In this document: positions 20,227 through 29,970 of the stretch, in pieces
Numbering within the stretch: position 1 is the stretch's first letter
Layout of the letters: each line of letters starts with the position of its first letter
Assembly (NCBI GenBank): GCA_001179505.1
Contig: CDMY01000326.1
Location: forward strand, 89,751-119,751
Length of the DNA: 30,001 nucleotides
Origin: Vitrella brassicaformis
Taxonomy: Eukaryota > Sar > Vitrellaceae
Direction: 5' to 3'
The notes under the pieces: model-generated
What the model was told of the DNA's origin: nothing
Database searches by the model: none
Seen by the model: the letters and a program-made list of their open reading frames with translations, nothing else
Position numbers and translations under genes: made by a program

Positions 20227-22607
20227 CTACGGGAACAGCCTACAATCCCGCTCAGCTACCAACACGCCCACAGAAGAAGAGCCACCCCCGGCACCACACG
20301 CACTTTCCAGCAGCTGACGAATCGCCCGAATTACCTCCCCCTCTACATTCCTCCCATGAAGGTCGCTGGCGAGAGAGGCGCACCTGACTGGCCGATGGGT
20401 GTCGGTGAAGGCAACCCTCTTGCCCCTGGCCCCCAACGCCCGCGAGATGTCCTCCTGTGTGGTCTCGAGCACCTTGTCACCATCCTTGCCGCATATCTCC
20501 TCGCTGAGCTCCTCAGTTGCGTTCACCCATGGGGGAGTGCTCAGCAAGGCCGGCACACAGCGACGGATCGACATCCACATGCCGTCCTGCAGGGATGCAG
20601 GAATCAAGGAGACACATCCAAAGAAATGAAAGGAATCGTCTGGGGTGGGTGGGTGTCTCACCTTGATGGACCGGTGGTATCGTCTGTCGTCCCGGCCATG
20701 CCCTCCCGCAAAGACGGGATGGGTGTATGAGCAGTATTTCGCCCAGGAATGTCCTGAGGCGATTGGAAACCGGCCGGTGGCTTTCTTGCTGCTTCTGCTG
20801 CTGTAGCGGGTCTGGTGCTTCCGCAGCTCGGCCAACAGGTGCCGTTCGAGGTCCTTGTACTTGTGCTGGTTGGCGTGCTGAAACAAGACATGGAGGGAAA
20901 TGCATATACGATGTCTCCTGCCAGGTTGGCCGTTCTGACATACCAGGAATAGCAGATGGCCCGAGGGGTCGTGCTGACCGATCACTGAGGCACATAGACA
21001 TGGACAGACACAACCGGCTGACTGTATTCAACACCTCTCGACGCATCTCTCTACCTGTCCCATCAGTAACTCCGACGTTGTGTTTTCCCGATCCTATAAC
21101 GGCGGCAGCTTGTTGGACCACAGTGTAGGAGGCGCCAGTCAAATACCACCCCACAAGAAATGTGTCCTTGTCTCCCGCGCCCAGAGGCTCTCGCCCATAG
21201 ATAAGCGGAAAGTACGTGTCGGAATGCCAGTTGAGGAAAGTCGTCAGCAAAAGAGCTCGCCATGTCTCCGACCTGCCCTTGTCGATGACCAGCTGACCTG
21301 TCTCTAGTCCAATACTGATGTTGACGTACGGGTAGTCGGGGGGCACGAGGTTCTGGTCGTCTGGGGGGCCTGGAGGGGGCGGAAGGTCTGTGTAGTCCCA
21401 GATAGACGGCACACCCTCATCACGCACCAATGACCTGCACAAAGACAGGTCAATCATTGATGGGGTCCTTTCGCTTTGTTTCCATGCTTTGCTTTTCACC
21501 AGTAGTCTGGCCAGAAGATGGCAGATGAGTTTGATCTCTTGAGGTGGTCAAAGAGGAAGGAAGGGTCTCGCAACACCACGTTGTCCACATCGAGGAAGAG
21601 CACCTCAGCAAAAGATGTCGCCAGCAAAGTAAGGGGCTTCACTGCAGTGCAGGCAGCGATGCACAAACATACGGATGCCACGTAGATGATCATGTCTCCC
21701 TCCGTCGCTGCTCACGCAGAAAGTGCCGAAACGCCCCATGCGCATACGATTCCTCTCCATCAACACTCGTGTCTTCTCCCGGCCCATCCGCCTTGATCAC
21801 CTCATGCGGCACTCGCGGCAAAGGCAGCAGAGCCACGCCACCCAGCTCGCGAAACTGCCGCACAATCCACTCATTCCCGACCACCCTCAAGTAGTCAGAA
21901 TGCGGGAAGAACACCTCCACAGGCAACGGACACGATTGGCGCAGCACACGGAGGCTGACCAGTGTTGGCATCAGGAACTTGGCGCGAAAACCTGAGACAA
22001 GAGCAATGCCTCGGCCCCGAAAAAGGCCAGGTGGGAGAGGTGGAAGAACGTCGAGGAAGGTCTGCCACGCCGCGGGTGTTTCCAGGTGGAAGGATTGGAA
22101 CATCTTGTAGAGCTGCAGCTGGAGGCGATGCCGTCTCACAGCCCTCCGCCAGTCGAGCAGCAACGTCACGGGGTCCGCATGGAAGAAAAGCACCATCAAC
22201 ACCAGCACACACACGACCGCCAGCATCAGGAAAACTCGCCCCCCGAGCCTGCCGCTGCCCTCTCTCCCGCTATAGCTGCCAGCACTGGACGGCAGAAGAA
22301 ACGACAGCTGCCGCAGCCCACTGCTGAAGCTCTTCTTGAGGCCGCTGCGGTCATCCTCTGAGCCCCTTCTGGTGGTTGCCGTGGTTCTGCGCCTCTGCAG
22401 AGAGGTGGTGAGTCCGCCGAAAGCACCGGCCATTGCAATGCCGAGCGATGAGCGGCGAGATGAAGACGGTCGGGGGAATATGGGGGTGATGAGGTCGTCC
22501 TGGAGTTCGTCGGTGGGTGAGCTTCTCCGCCTGGGCACACCCTCGCTGACGAGGGGCCTCGCTACGCAGCCATCGGAGTCACTGATGGATGAAGAGGTCC
22601 TGATCAT
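20227..22607 (-). CDS. GT71 (MNN1/MNN2-like) alpha-mannosyltransferase family protein
   Basis: Minus-strand exons 22607-21716, 21641-21500, 21434-21055, 20984-20944, 20877-20662 and 20586-20227 join in phase to 676 residues. A Ser/Arg-rich N-terminal tail (1-124) precedes one membrane segment (about 125-143, VFLMLAVVCVLVLMVLFF), giving a type II Golgi-like topology. The lumenal catalytic domain has GIALVSGFRAKFLMPTLVSL and LPVEVFF, the DxD motif in VLFLDVDNVVLRDP (about 315-317), IFWPDYW, the retaining-family signature ETGQLVIDKGR, and GDKDTFLVGW. All match GT71 mannosyltransferases, which add mannose from GDP-mannose to glycoproteins. The start is placed at 22,607 because the longer frame (to 22,712) runs into sequence duplicated from the BTB-TLDc 5' block; M at 22,433 is another option. 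The first intron follows HFL and exon 2 begins LKPLTLLA. The gene is head-to-head with P5. Exact acceptor and linkage are unknown. Confidence 0.85.
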
Positions 22608-22643
22608 ACACTCACTGTTGCGGTACCAAGCCTCTGCCAAGAA

Positions 22644-22879
22644 GCCGGCTGCTGGTCCTGCTGGTTGTGGCACATCATGGGCAAAGCGCCATTGCAGGGC
22701 CGCATCATGCAATCCGATCGCCAGCGAGCTTGCGAAGCCTTCTCGGTTTCTTGTGGCGTGAGTCTCGGCTCTTCACGCTCGCGGTGCACGGTCCCCGCGA
22801 AGAACGGCGCGCCGTGAACCGTGCACCGTGAAGTGAACTTTCGCGGGTCACGACAAAGATCTCGTCTCGCGCCCCCAGC
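22644..22879 (+). promoter_or_regulatory. P5 5' region with a palindromic insertion
   Basis: 22,644-22,736 copies the 5' block found before P3 and P6. Then about 120-130 bp absent from P6 (about 22,737-22,864) interrupts it before the shared CTCGCGCCCCCAGC leading to ATG. The insert contains an imperfect inverted repeat, CTTCACG...CGGTGCACGGT against ACCGTGCACCGTGAAG, with GGCGCGCC between them. The region also separates P5 from the divergently transcribed mannosyltransferase-like gene (starts 273 nt apart). Confidence 0.55.
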
Positions 22880-24797
22880 ATGTTTCAGCGACTCGCCATG
22901 ATGGTGTCGGCCTCTGGAGGTTCGAGGAGGCGAAGAAGCAGCGACCGCCAGGGCGGATCTGCCCCGGGAGCTGCTGCGTCATCTCCCGACTCATCTGAGT
23001 CAGTCGCCCCATGTGAGCCGCAGCTGCAGAGCCTCACATGCGGTAGTGAGGAGGGAGATCTGGTGCTGAAGGAGGCTGCGGGATGCATCGACGACCTGAG
23101 GGAGATGGCCAAGACGGCGATGGGCGAGATGGAGCAGCTGGGGGAGGAGATCAAGCAGCTGTTCGTCGCAAATGGCGGCAGTCTGCAGCCGCGGCAGACA
23201 GAGGACCGCCTTCGGCTCAATGTGGGCGGCACTGTTATGTCAATCCCCGTGTCGGCGCTTCTCCATCCCAAGATGAAGCAGACGTACCTCGCGACGCTGC
23301 TGCTGCACTTCATCGACGCCCTGCCCAAGGATGCCAATCAGCTGCCATTCCTCGAGATGCATCCGGCCTACTTCCGCTGGCTGCGTGACCAGCTGGCACT
23401 GCTCGAGAGCCCCCACCTCGACGAGATCAGCCTGCACTCACCGGAGGCCGACGATCCCTCTTATGCCGAGTAGCACGGGCTGCTCATGCAGACGCTGGGC
23501 GGTGCCATTGAGATTGGGGAGCAGCCACAGTCAACTGGCACGGCGGCAGAGGGCGGCGGGGAGGGCGGCGCGAAGAGAGGCTTTCGGCAGATGGAGCAGT
23601 GCATGCGGCGCTACGAGGGTCTGCTCGAGGGGCTTCGCAAGCAGAAGGAGAAGATGGAGGCCTTCTTGGTGGCCATGCGGCCGTTCGTCAAGGGTGACAG
23701 CAGCGATGAGGACACCGAGGTGATGACACTCGGTGTGTCTGATGAGGATGTGTCGGTCCTCCGCCGCACCATCGCCCTCTGCGGACCAGACCATGTGCTT
23801 GTGAAGCGGTTCGACCGGTGGGAGAGCGAAGGAGCAGCACACAGGACGATGGCACATGGCCTTGTTCGTCTGTGTGAGTTGCAGGACTCAGTGGCCCGAC
23901 CAGGAGGTGCGCCAGACGTCCCTCAGGTTGCTGCAGCTTATCATCGACTTTGCCCGCCGTTTGTCGGTCATGCCCCCCTCCCGGTTTGTGCATCCGCCGG
24001 TCGTCGCGCCGCACGAGAAGGCCATCTTCGGTGTCGAGCTGGGAATGTACGGCCTCAACACGGTGCCTTCAAACAGCACGATCATTCAGACGGCCGACGA
24101 GTGGCTGGCGGTGATGAAGATGGCGGACAAGAGGATCGCTGTGGCGCCGTCGCTGCTGTACAAGTGAGCTCAGACAGACATGCCGGGCACACAGACATGG
24201 CTGTCGTGTGTGCTGATCTCAGGTCGAGTCGTGACACCTTTGCGTATCCCTCCTTCCTTAACAAGGTGGAGGACAAGAGCGGGCTGCTCTTCGCCCTCAA
24301 GCAGGGCGACACACACCGATTCGGCGCCTTCATCGACGGCCAGATCAAGCCACCACACGACCCCACGCACGCCAACTTCTACAAGGTGCCCTCTTGTTCT
24401 TTTCGCTGTCGGGTGCGTACGAGACGCCGACCAAGATCGAGCTGCCGGAAGAGGCACAGAAGGTGGACGTTGCTGGCACGCAGGGGGTGGTGAAGGATAT
24501 CAAGGACGAGCCGTTTGGGAACGTCTGCATCGCCTGCGGCCGTCTCTGGCTGGGATTCGCTCAGCCTGGTCCGGCGGCCGACCTCAGCAGCTGCCAGCAG
24601 TGGATCGCGAAGAAGGAGGTGCCCGACGGCTACAAGGGGACGACCGTCAATGAGGAGGGCGCCGGCACACTGGCGCGGTCCATGAACTTCACGTGCGAAG
24701 AGATCGAAGTGTGGCAGGTGGGCGCAAGAGAGCAAGCACACCACTGGTGTGTCTTTCTGTCTGTCCGTCTTTCTGTGTGCAGGTGGGGAGCGGCTGA
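22880..24797 (+). pseudogene. P5: BTB-TLDc pseudogene
   Basis: Exons equivalent to P6 are 22880-23817, 23885-24163, 24223-24717 and 24783-24797. The BTB region (RLRLNVGGTVMSIP) is intact. At 23,471 the codon that is Tyr in P3 and P6 (SHAEYHS, SYAEYHS) has become TAG. In the TLDc exon one base is missing at about 24,391-24,396, so FFSLSGAYETP continues in the next frame after KVP. Splice sites, the linker (TQWPDQEVRQTS, MYGLNTVP) and the final GSG-stop microexon are preserved. Two independent lesions make decay more likely than sequencing error. A truncated BTB-only product of 197 residues could still be made. Confidence 0.82.
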
Positions 24798-25093
24798 ACC
24801 GATCTGACGGCACCCATATAGACAGCGGCAGGGGCCGGTGAGACGACACTACACACACACATTTCTCAGCCAACAGAGTCGAACACACTGCTGGCCTTGT
24901 TGTTGTCGCTCTCTGTGGGTATAGTGGTCATTTTGCAATGTGTGTGAGAGTGTGATTTAGGTAGTCAATCCCATCGGCTGTCTGGCTGGCCGCGCATCCG
25001 TGTGTATGTTGACCTGGCTGTGAATGGACGGATAGACCATCGATCTCATCAGACACACACATGATTGATGAGTCGGGCCCCTCCTGACAGACA

Positions 25094-25112
25094 ACACACA
25101 CACACACACACA
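25094..25112 (+). repeat. (AC)n microsatellite in spacer block B
   Basis: About nine AC units. The equivalent tract in the copy after P6 is at about 28,153-28,173. Confidence 0.8.
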
Positions 25113-25376
25113 GCCATACGTCCATGTCTGTCTTCCCTTGCTCTACCTGCCGAAGCACCACCACACACGGACACAGACACACGACACATCGCTCCGGCCC
25201 CCCTCACAAAGAAGCTTCACACACACACACCGGGGGTTCGATTGAGTCAACCACATGATCGTGGACCGGTCTTGAAGGCCCCGGGAAGGCACACACTCAG
25301 TTTCAGTGGTCATTGTGGGTGGATGTCTGAGTGTGATTTCGGTAATCAATCCCGTCGGTTGTGCGTCTGTGTTGGT

Positions 25377-25392
25377 GGATGGATGGATGGAT
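25377..25392 (+). repeat. (GGAT)4 tandem repeat
   Basis: Four perfect GGAT units. In the P6-side copy the matching position (about 28,470-28,490) is degenerate (GGACGGATGGGTGGGTGG). Confidence 0.8.
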
Positions 25393-25689
25393 GTGCTGCA
25401 CTCATTGACACACGCAATACAGCCAGACAGACAGACGAACAGCCTTTCGTCAGGCGCTCAACACCATTTACGACCCGTCGTCAGTTTCTCAATGAAGTTA
25501 GCAACAAAAAGGAAAACGACTGCCATGCAAAATGCGCAGAACGAGTAAGTGTCAGATGTCCTGTCTGCTCAAGAGTCGCATGTCTGCATGCACCCTTTTC
25601 CCGTCACCATAGCTCATCCCGCTCTCCCACTGCCCTCCTCCTCTCTCCCGTTCCTTTCCGAAATCTCCGTGAAACCCCAATTAGCTATG

Positions 25690-25874
25690 CCATACACACA
25701 AAGACCATCCATCTCTATATAATTCATCATTTGGCAGATGAGCATGGCGCCAGCGAGCCGGCTACTCGTCCTGCTTCTTGTGGCACATCATGGGCAAAGC
25801 GTCATTGCAGGTCCGCACCATGCAATCCGATCGCCAGCAAGCTTGCAAACCACCCCTCTTCTCGCGCCCCCAGC
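25690..25874 (+). promoter_or_regulatory. Conserved 5' block of P6
   Basis: Closely matches the block before P3. It contains TATATAATT at about 25,716, the TTTGGCAGATGAGCATGGCG stretch, and a 4-nt shorter end than P3, so the upstream ATG (about 25,739) is not in frame with the BTB exon. Confidence 0.45.
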
Positions 25875-27856
25875 ATGTTTCAGCGACTCGCCATGATGCT
25901 GTCGGCCTCTGGAGTCTCGAGGAGGCGAAGAAGCAGCGACCGCCAGGGCGGATCTGCCCCGGGAGCTGCTGCGTCATCTGCCGACTCATCTGAGTCAGTC
26001 GCCCCATGTGAGCCGCAGCTGCAGAGCCTCACATGCGGCCGAGAGGAGGGAGATCTGGTGCTGAAGGAGGCTGCGGGATGCATCGGCGACCTGAGGGAGA
26101 TGGCCAAGACGGCGACAAGAGAAGCGATGGGCGAGATGGAACAGCTGGCGGAGGAGATCAAGCAGCTGTTCGTCGCAAATGGCGGCAGTCTGCAGCCGCG
26201 GCAGACAGAGGACCGCCTTCGGCTCAATGTGGGCGGCACTGTTATGTCTATCCCCGTGTCGGCGCTTCTCCATCCCAAGATGAAGCAGACGTACCTCTCG
26301 ACTTTGCTGTTGCACTTCAGCGACCAGCTGCCCAAGGACGCCAATCAGCTGCCATTCCTCGAGATGCACCCGGCCTACTTCCGCTGGCTGCGTGACCAGC
26401 TGGCACTGCTCGAGAGCCCCCACCTCGACGAGATCAGCCTGCACTCACCGGAGGCCGACGATCCCTCTTATGCCGAGTACCACTCGCTGTTCATGCGGAC
26501 GCTGGGCGGTGCCATCGAGATTGGGAATCAGCCACAGTCAACTGGCACGGCGGCAGAGGGCGGCGGGGAGGGCGGCGCGAAGAGAGGCTTTCGGCAGATG
26601 GAGCAGTGCATGCGGCGCTACGAGGGCCTGCTCGAGGGGCTTCGCAAGCAGAAGGAGAAGATGGAGGCCTTCTTGGTGGCCATGCGGCCGTTCGTCAAGG
26701 GGGACAGCAGCGATGAGGACACCGAAGTGATGACACTGAGTGTGTCTGATGAGGATGTGTCGGTCCTCCGCCGCACCATCGCCCTCTGCGGGCCAGACCA
26801 TGTGCTTGTGAAGCGGTTTGACCGGTGCGAGAGCGATAGAGCAGCACAGAGGACGATGACACATGACCTTGTTCGTCTGTGTGGGTTTCAGGACTCAGTG
26901 GCCCGACCAGGAGGTGCGCCAGACGTCCCTCAGGTTCCTGCAGCTCGTCGTCGACTTCGGCCGCCGTTTGTCGGTCATGCCCGCCGGCCGCTTTGTCCAT
27001 CCGCCGGTGGTGGCGGCGCACGAGAAGGAGATGTTCGCCGTCGAGCTGGGAATGTACGGCCTCAACACAATGCCGCCTGTGGGTGAGGCGGCGGGGGCGT
27101 CCGCTGTGATCAAGACGGCCGACGAGTGGCTGGCGGTGATGGCGATGACAGACAAGAAGATCGCTGTAGCGCCATCACTGCTGTACAAGTGAGATGCAGC
27201 ACTCACACGCCAGAGGCAGCTGACAGGCCGAGACCACACTGTCCTTCTGTGTGTCAATCAGGTCGAGTCGTGACACATTCGCGTATCCGTCCTTCCTCAA
27301 CAAGGTGACCGGTAAGAGCGGTCTGCTGTTGGCCCTCCGAGACGGCGACACACACCGATTCGGCTGCTTCATCGACGGCCAGATTAGACCGCCAGACGAC
27401 TTCAGACAGGCCAACTACTACGATGTGCCCGTCTTCTTCTATTCGCTGTCGGGTGCGTACGAGACGCCCACCAAGATCGAGGTGCCCGAGGAGAAGCAGC
27501 AGATGGAGGTGGCTGGCACACAGGGGGTGGCGAAGGCCAACAATATGGACTGGAGTGCCAATGTGTGCATCGCTGGCGGCCAGCTGTGGCTGGGGTGGGC
27601 TCAGCCTGGTCCTGCGGCCGACCTTAGCCGCTGCCAGCAGTGGACCGCGAAGAAGGGGGTGCCCGACGGCTACAAGGGGACGACGGTCAATGAGGAGGGC
27701 GCCGGCACACTGGCCAGCAGGCTCAACTTCACGTGCAGCGAGATGGAGGTGTGGCAGGTGGGTGTGAGCGACGAAAAGGGAGCACATATGGGTGGCTGGC
27801 TGCTCGTGGCCAACACTGCTGTGTCTGTCTGTGTGCCGCAGATGGGGAGCGGCTGA
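25875..27856 (+). CDS. P6: BTB(KCTD-type)-TLDc protein
   Basis: Exons 25875-26824, 26892-27188, 27262-27757 and 27842-27856 join in phase to 585 residues. The layout is as in P3: Arg/Ser-rich N-terminus, helix with an extra TREA insertion, BTB (about 114-210: RLRLNVGGTVMSIP, LPKDANQLPFLEM), Gly-rich loop, helix and the linker TQWPDQEVRQTSLRFLQ and MYGLNTMP. TLDc (about 414-580) follows with SSRDTFAYPSFLNKV, GDTHRFGCFIDG, FFYSLSGAYETPTKIEV, GPAADLSRCQQW and SEMEVWQ. The last exon reads MGSG and stop, preceded by a good CAG acceptor. The open frame extends far upstream (to 25,065), but that part is not conserved in P3, so MFQRL is preferred. No lesion is visible; this is the intact close relative of pseudogene P5. 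Confidence 0.88.
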
Positions 27857-27892
27857 ACCGATCCGACGGCACCCACACCGACAGGCGGCAGA

Positions 27893-28640
27893 GGCTGGTG
27901 AGACCACACTACACACACACATTTCTCAGCCGAGAAAGTCGAACACACTGCTGGCCCTGTTGTTGTCGCTCTCTGAGTTTTAGTGGTCATTTTGCAATGT
28001 GTGTGTGAGTGTGATTTGGGTAGTCAATCCCATCGGCTGTCTGGCTGGCCGCGCATCCGTGTGTGTGCTGGCCTGGGAGTGAATGGACGGATAGACTATC
28101 TATCTCACAAAGCACACACATTATTGATGAGTCGGGCCGCTCCAGACAGGCAACACACACACACACACACACAGCCATGTACCCATGAGACACCACCACA
28201 CAGGGACACAAACACACCATCATCGCTCCGCTCCCCCTCACAGACAAACTTCACGCACACACCGGGAGGGCGATGCGTCCGGTCCATCAGTCGTGAAAGC
28301 CCTGGGTGGGCCGGCAGTTTATGAGTGTGTGGTCATTTTGCAATGTGTGTATGTGTACGTGTATTTGTATTTGCGAGTGTGATTTGGGTAATCAATCCCA
28401 TCGGTTGTCTGTCTGGCAGCGCATCAATCAATCCATGTCTGTCTGTTCACGTTGGTGTGTGCGTCTGTGTTGGTGGACGGATGGGTGGGTGGCTGTGCTG
28501 CACTCATTGGCACACACACCTCACACAGACAGACAGACAGACATGTCTTCTCTTCTTCCTTAACGCCACACCCTCATCGCTCTCACAGACAGACAGACGA
28601 ACAGCCTTCGTCAGGCGCTCAACACCATGCACACAGCGGC
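27893..28640 (+). repeat. Spacer block B, copy after P6
   Basis: Second long copy of the block that follows P5, showing that P5 and P6 belong to tandem units of about 3 kb. It includes an (AC)n tract (28,153-28,173), TAGTCAATCCCATCGG and CAGGCGCTCAACACCAT. Confidence 0.8.
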
Positions 28641-29001
28641 CGTCCTACGGCTGTCATTGTGCGACTTTATCAAAGGCCTGGGTGGTGCATTCTGTATTTG
28701 GCGTGTGTGTGGCAAGAGCAAAAAGCACTGACAATTGACTGACAACACCACACACACTCACTCAAATGTTGCTGTTAGACGAGGGGTAGGTCAGGCGACC
28801 GACCGACCAGGCACACACGAGAGAGGCAAGCAGCTCACCAACAGACAGCTACAACGCCCCGCGCACACCCACACGCACCACGGCCGTCCGAAACAGGAAA
28901 AACCCGGCGACAATCAATTGTCTTCACATCTCCTCTGAGTCAGCCGGGCAAGCAACAAATGGCAGACCGATCGAGGTGTGCAGGGCCTGCAGGGTGGCTG
29001 C
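28641..29001. other. Spacer without recognisable gene
   Basis: No coding region or RNA gene recognised between the last block B copy and the end of the mL41 gene. CA-rich runs dominate. Confidence 0.5.
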
Positions 29002-29526
29002 CTAGGGGTTCACCCTTCCTCCCACCCAGTATCCCTTCGCCCCAGTGATGACGGGCGTCTTGCGCGACACATAGGGCTTCAACTGCACACACACACAATC
29101 CAACAGACGGCACGGCGCTTGTGTGTGACGTGTTGCGTGTGGCGGTGGTGAGTGTGCTTGTGGGAATGAATCGTTGAGGGTCTGTGAGGTCGGTCACCTG
29201 GAAGCCCGTCAGGTCAGGCACCTTGAAGGAAGGCACCAGCATCGGATTCACAATGAAAAACCCTGCACGCACACGCACACAGCCACACAGACACACACAG
29301 CAAACACCGCAGAGAGAGGCCATCAAGTCAACCGTGCCCATCTCTGTCTGCTTGTCTGTCCCACACATAGATACGTACCTTTCTTTGTGTGTCTGCCCAG
29401 TCCGATTGCACCGAATCCCTTCTTGAATCCCGGCCCCGTGTGCTTTGGCAGCAGCGGCCCTCGGCCCTTGCTCGGGCCACACTTGGTGCCCAGCACCACA
29501 CGGGACAGCCGCACAGCGCCGGACAT
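29002..29526 (-). CDS. MRPL41: Mitochondrial ribosomal protein mL41
   Basis: Minus-strand exons 29526-29379, 29262-29198 and 29082-29002 join in phase to 97 residues, close to the usual length of this small large-subunit protein. The N-terminal part is basic and Gly-rich (KCGPSKGRGPLLPKH, GFKKGFGAIGLGRHTKKG). It is followed by FFIVNPMLVPSFKVPDLTGFQ and LKPYVSRKTPV. The VPDLTGF-LKPYVS core is the signature of mL41, and intron 2 falls inside it between Q and L. The protein is a structural component of the mitochondrial large ribosomal subunit and would be imported from the cytosol. ATG at 29,526 is the first in-frame methionine. Confidence 0.9.
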
Positions 29527-29670
29527 CACTCATTCCAGCCACCAACACAGATGAAAGCTATCGTGCAGCAAGATGAACGATGGACACGGGAAGCGCAGAT
29601 GCCATTCGACAGGCCCGCTTTTTTTCCTCTTGCCGTCTGGAAGCCCAGCTATCTGCGAGCTCAGCTGCAA

Positions 29671-29710
29671 TCAGATCTGCTACGGAGGTTTCAGATCTGC
29701 TACGGAGGTT
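29671..29710 (+). repeat. 20-bp perfect tandem duplication
   Basis: The unit TCAGATCTGCTACGGAGGTT occurs twice head-to-tail, then continues into TAGGGTTCAGAGG. The start of a third unit is not present. Confidence 0.9.
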
Positions 29711-29927
29711 TAGGGTTCAGAGGGGAGATCTTCCATTTTCTCCTCAGGAGGTCTCCTTGGGCGGCAACAGGGAGCACCATCAGATCCGTCTTGTCATTCC
29801 GGTGTCAGTGATACGCGGATCTTCCCCCACCCCTGTCGTATTGGGTGAGCACTCCTCGTTCAAGGCCGGTACCGTCCTCTCGGGGAGGCGGGGCGGCCGA
29901 ACCAGGCAGTAGCCGGCCCGTGCGTCC

Positions 29928-29970
29928 TCCTCCCGGATCCTGCTACGGGCATCCTCCCGGATCCTGCTAC
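29928..29970 (+). repeat. 19-bp direct repeat
   Basis: TCCTCCCGGATCCTGCTAC occurs at 29928 and 29952, separated by GGGCA. It shares CTGCTAC with the 20-bp duplication nearby. Confidence 0.85.

Larger units (their letters stand above)
24835..25475 (+). repeat. Spacer block B, copy after P5
   Basis: About 640 bp that recur after P6 at about 27,893-28,640 in the same order: the CACACATTTCTCAGCC stretch, the TTGTTGTTGTCGCTCTCTG run, GTGATTTAGGTAGTCAATCC, a TGATGAGTCGGGCC motif beside an (AC)n tract, and CAGGCGCTCAACACCAT near the end. No coding region is evident. Confidence 0.8.

Noticed and set aside
20119-20730. Plus-strand frame over the end of the mannosyltransferase-like gene
   Set aside because: Shadow of the minus-strand exon 6; the minus strand gives consistent splicing and family motifs.
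25065-25874. Long plus-strand open frame running into P6 exon 1
   Set aside because: It consists of CA-rich spacer that is duplicated after P6 and contains no recognisable domain. Paralogs share only the part from MFQRL onward.
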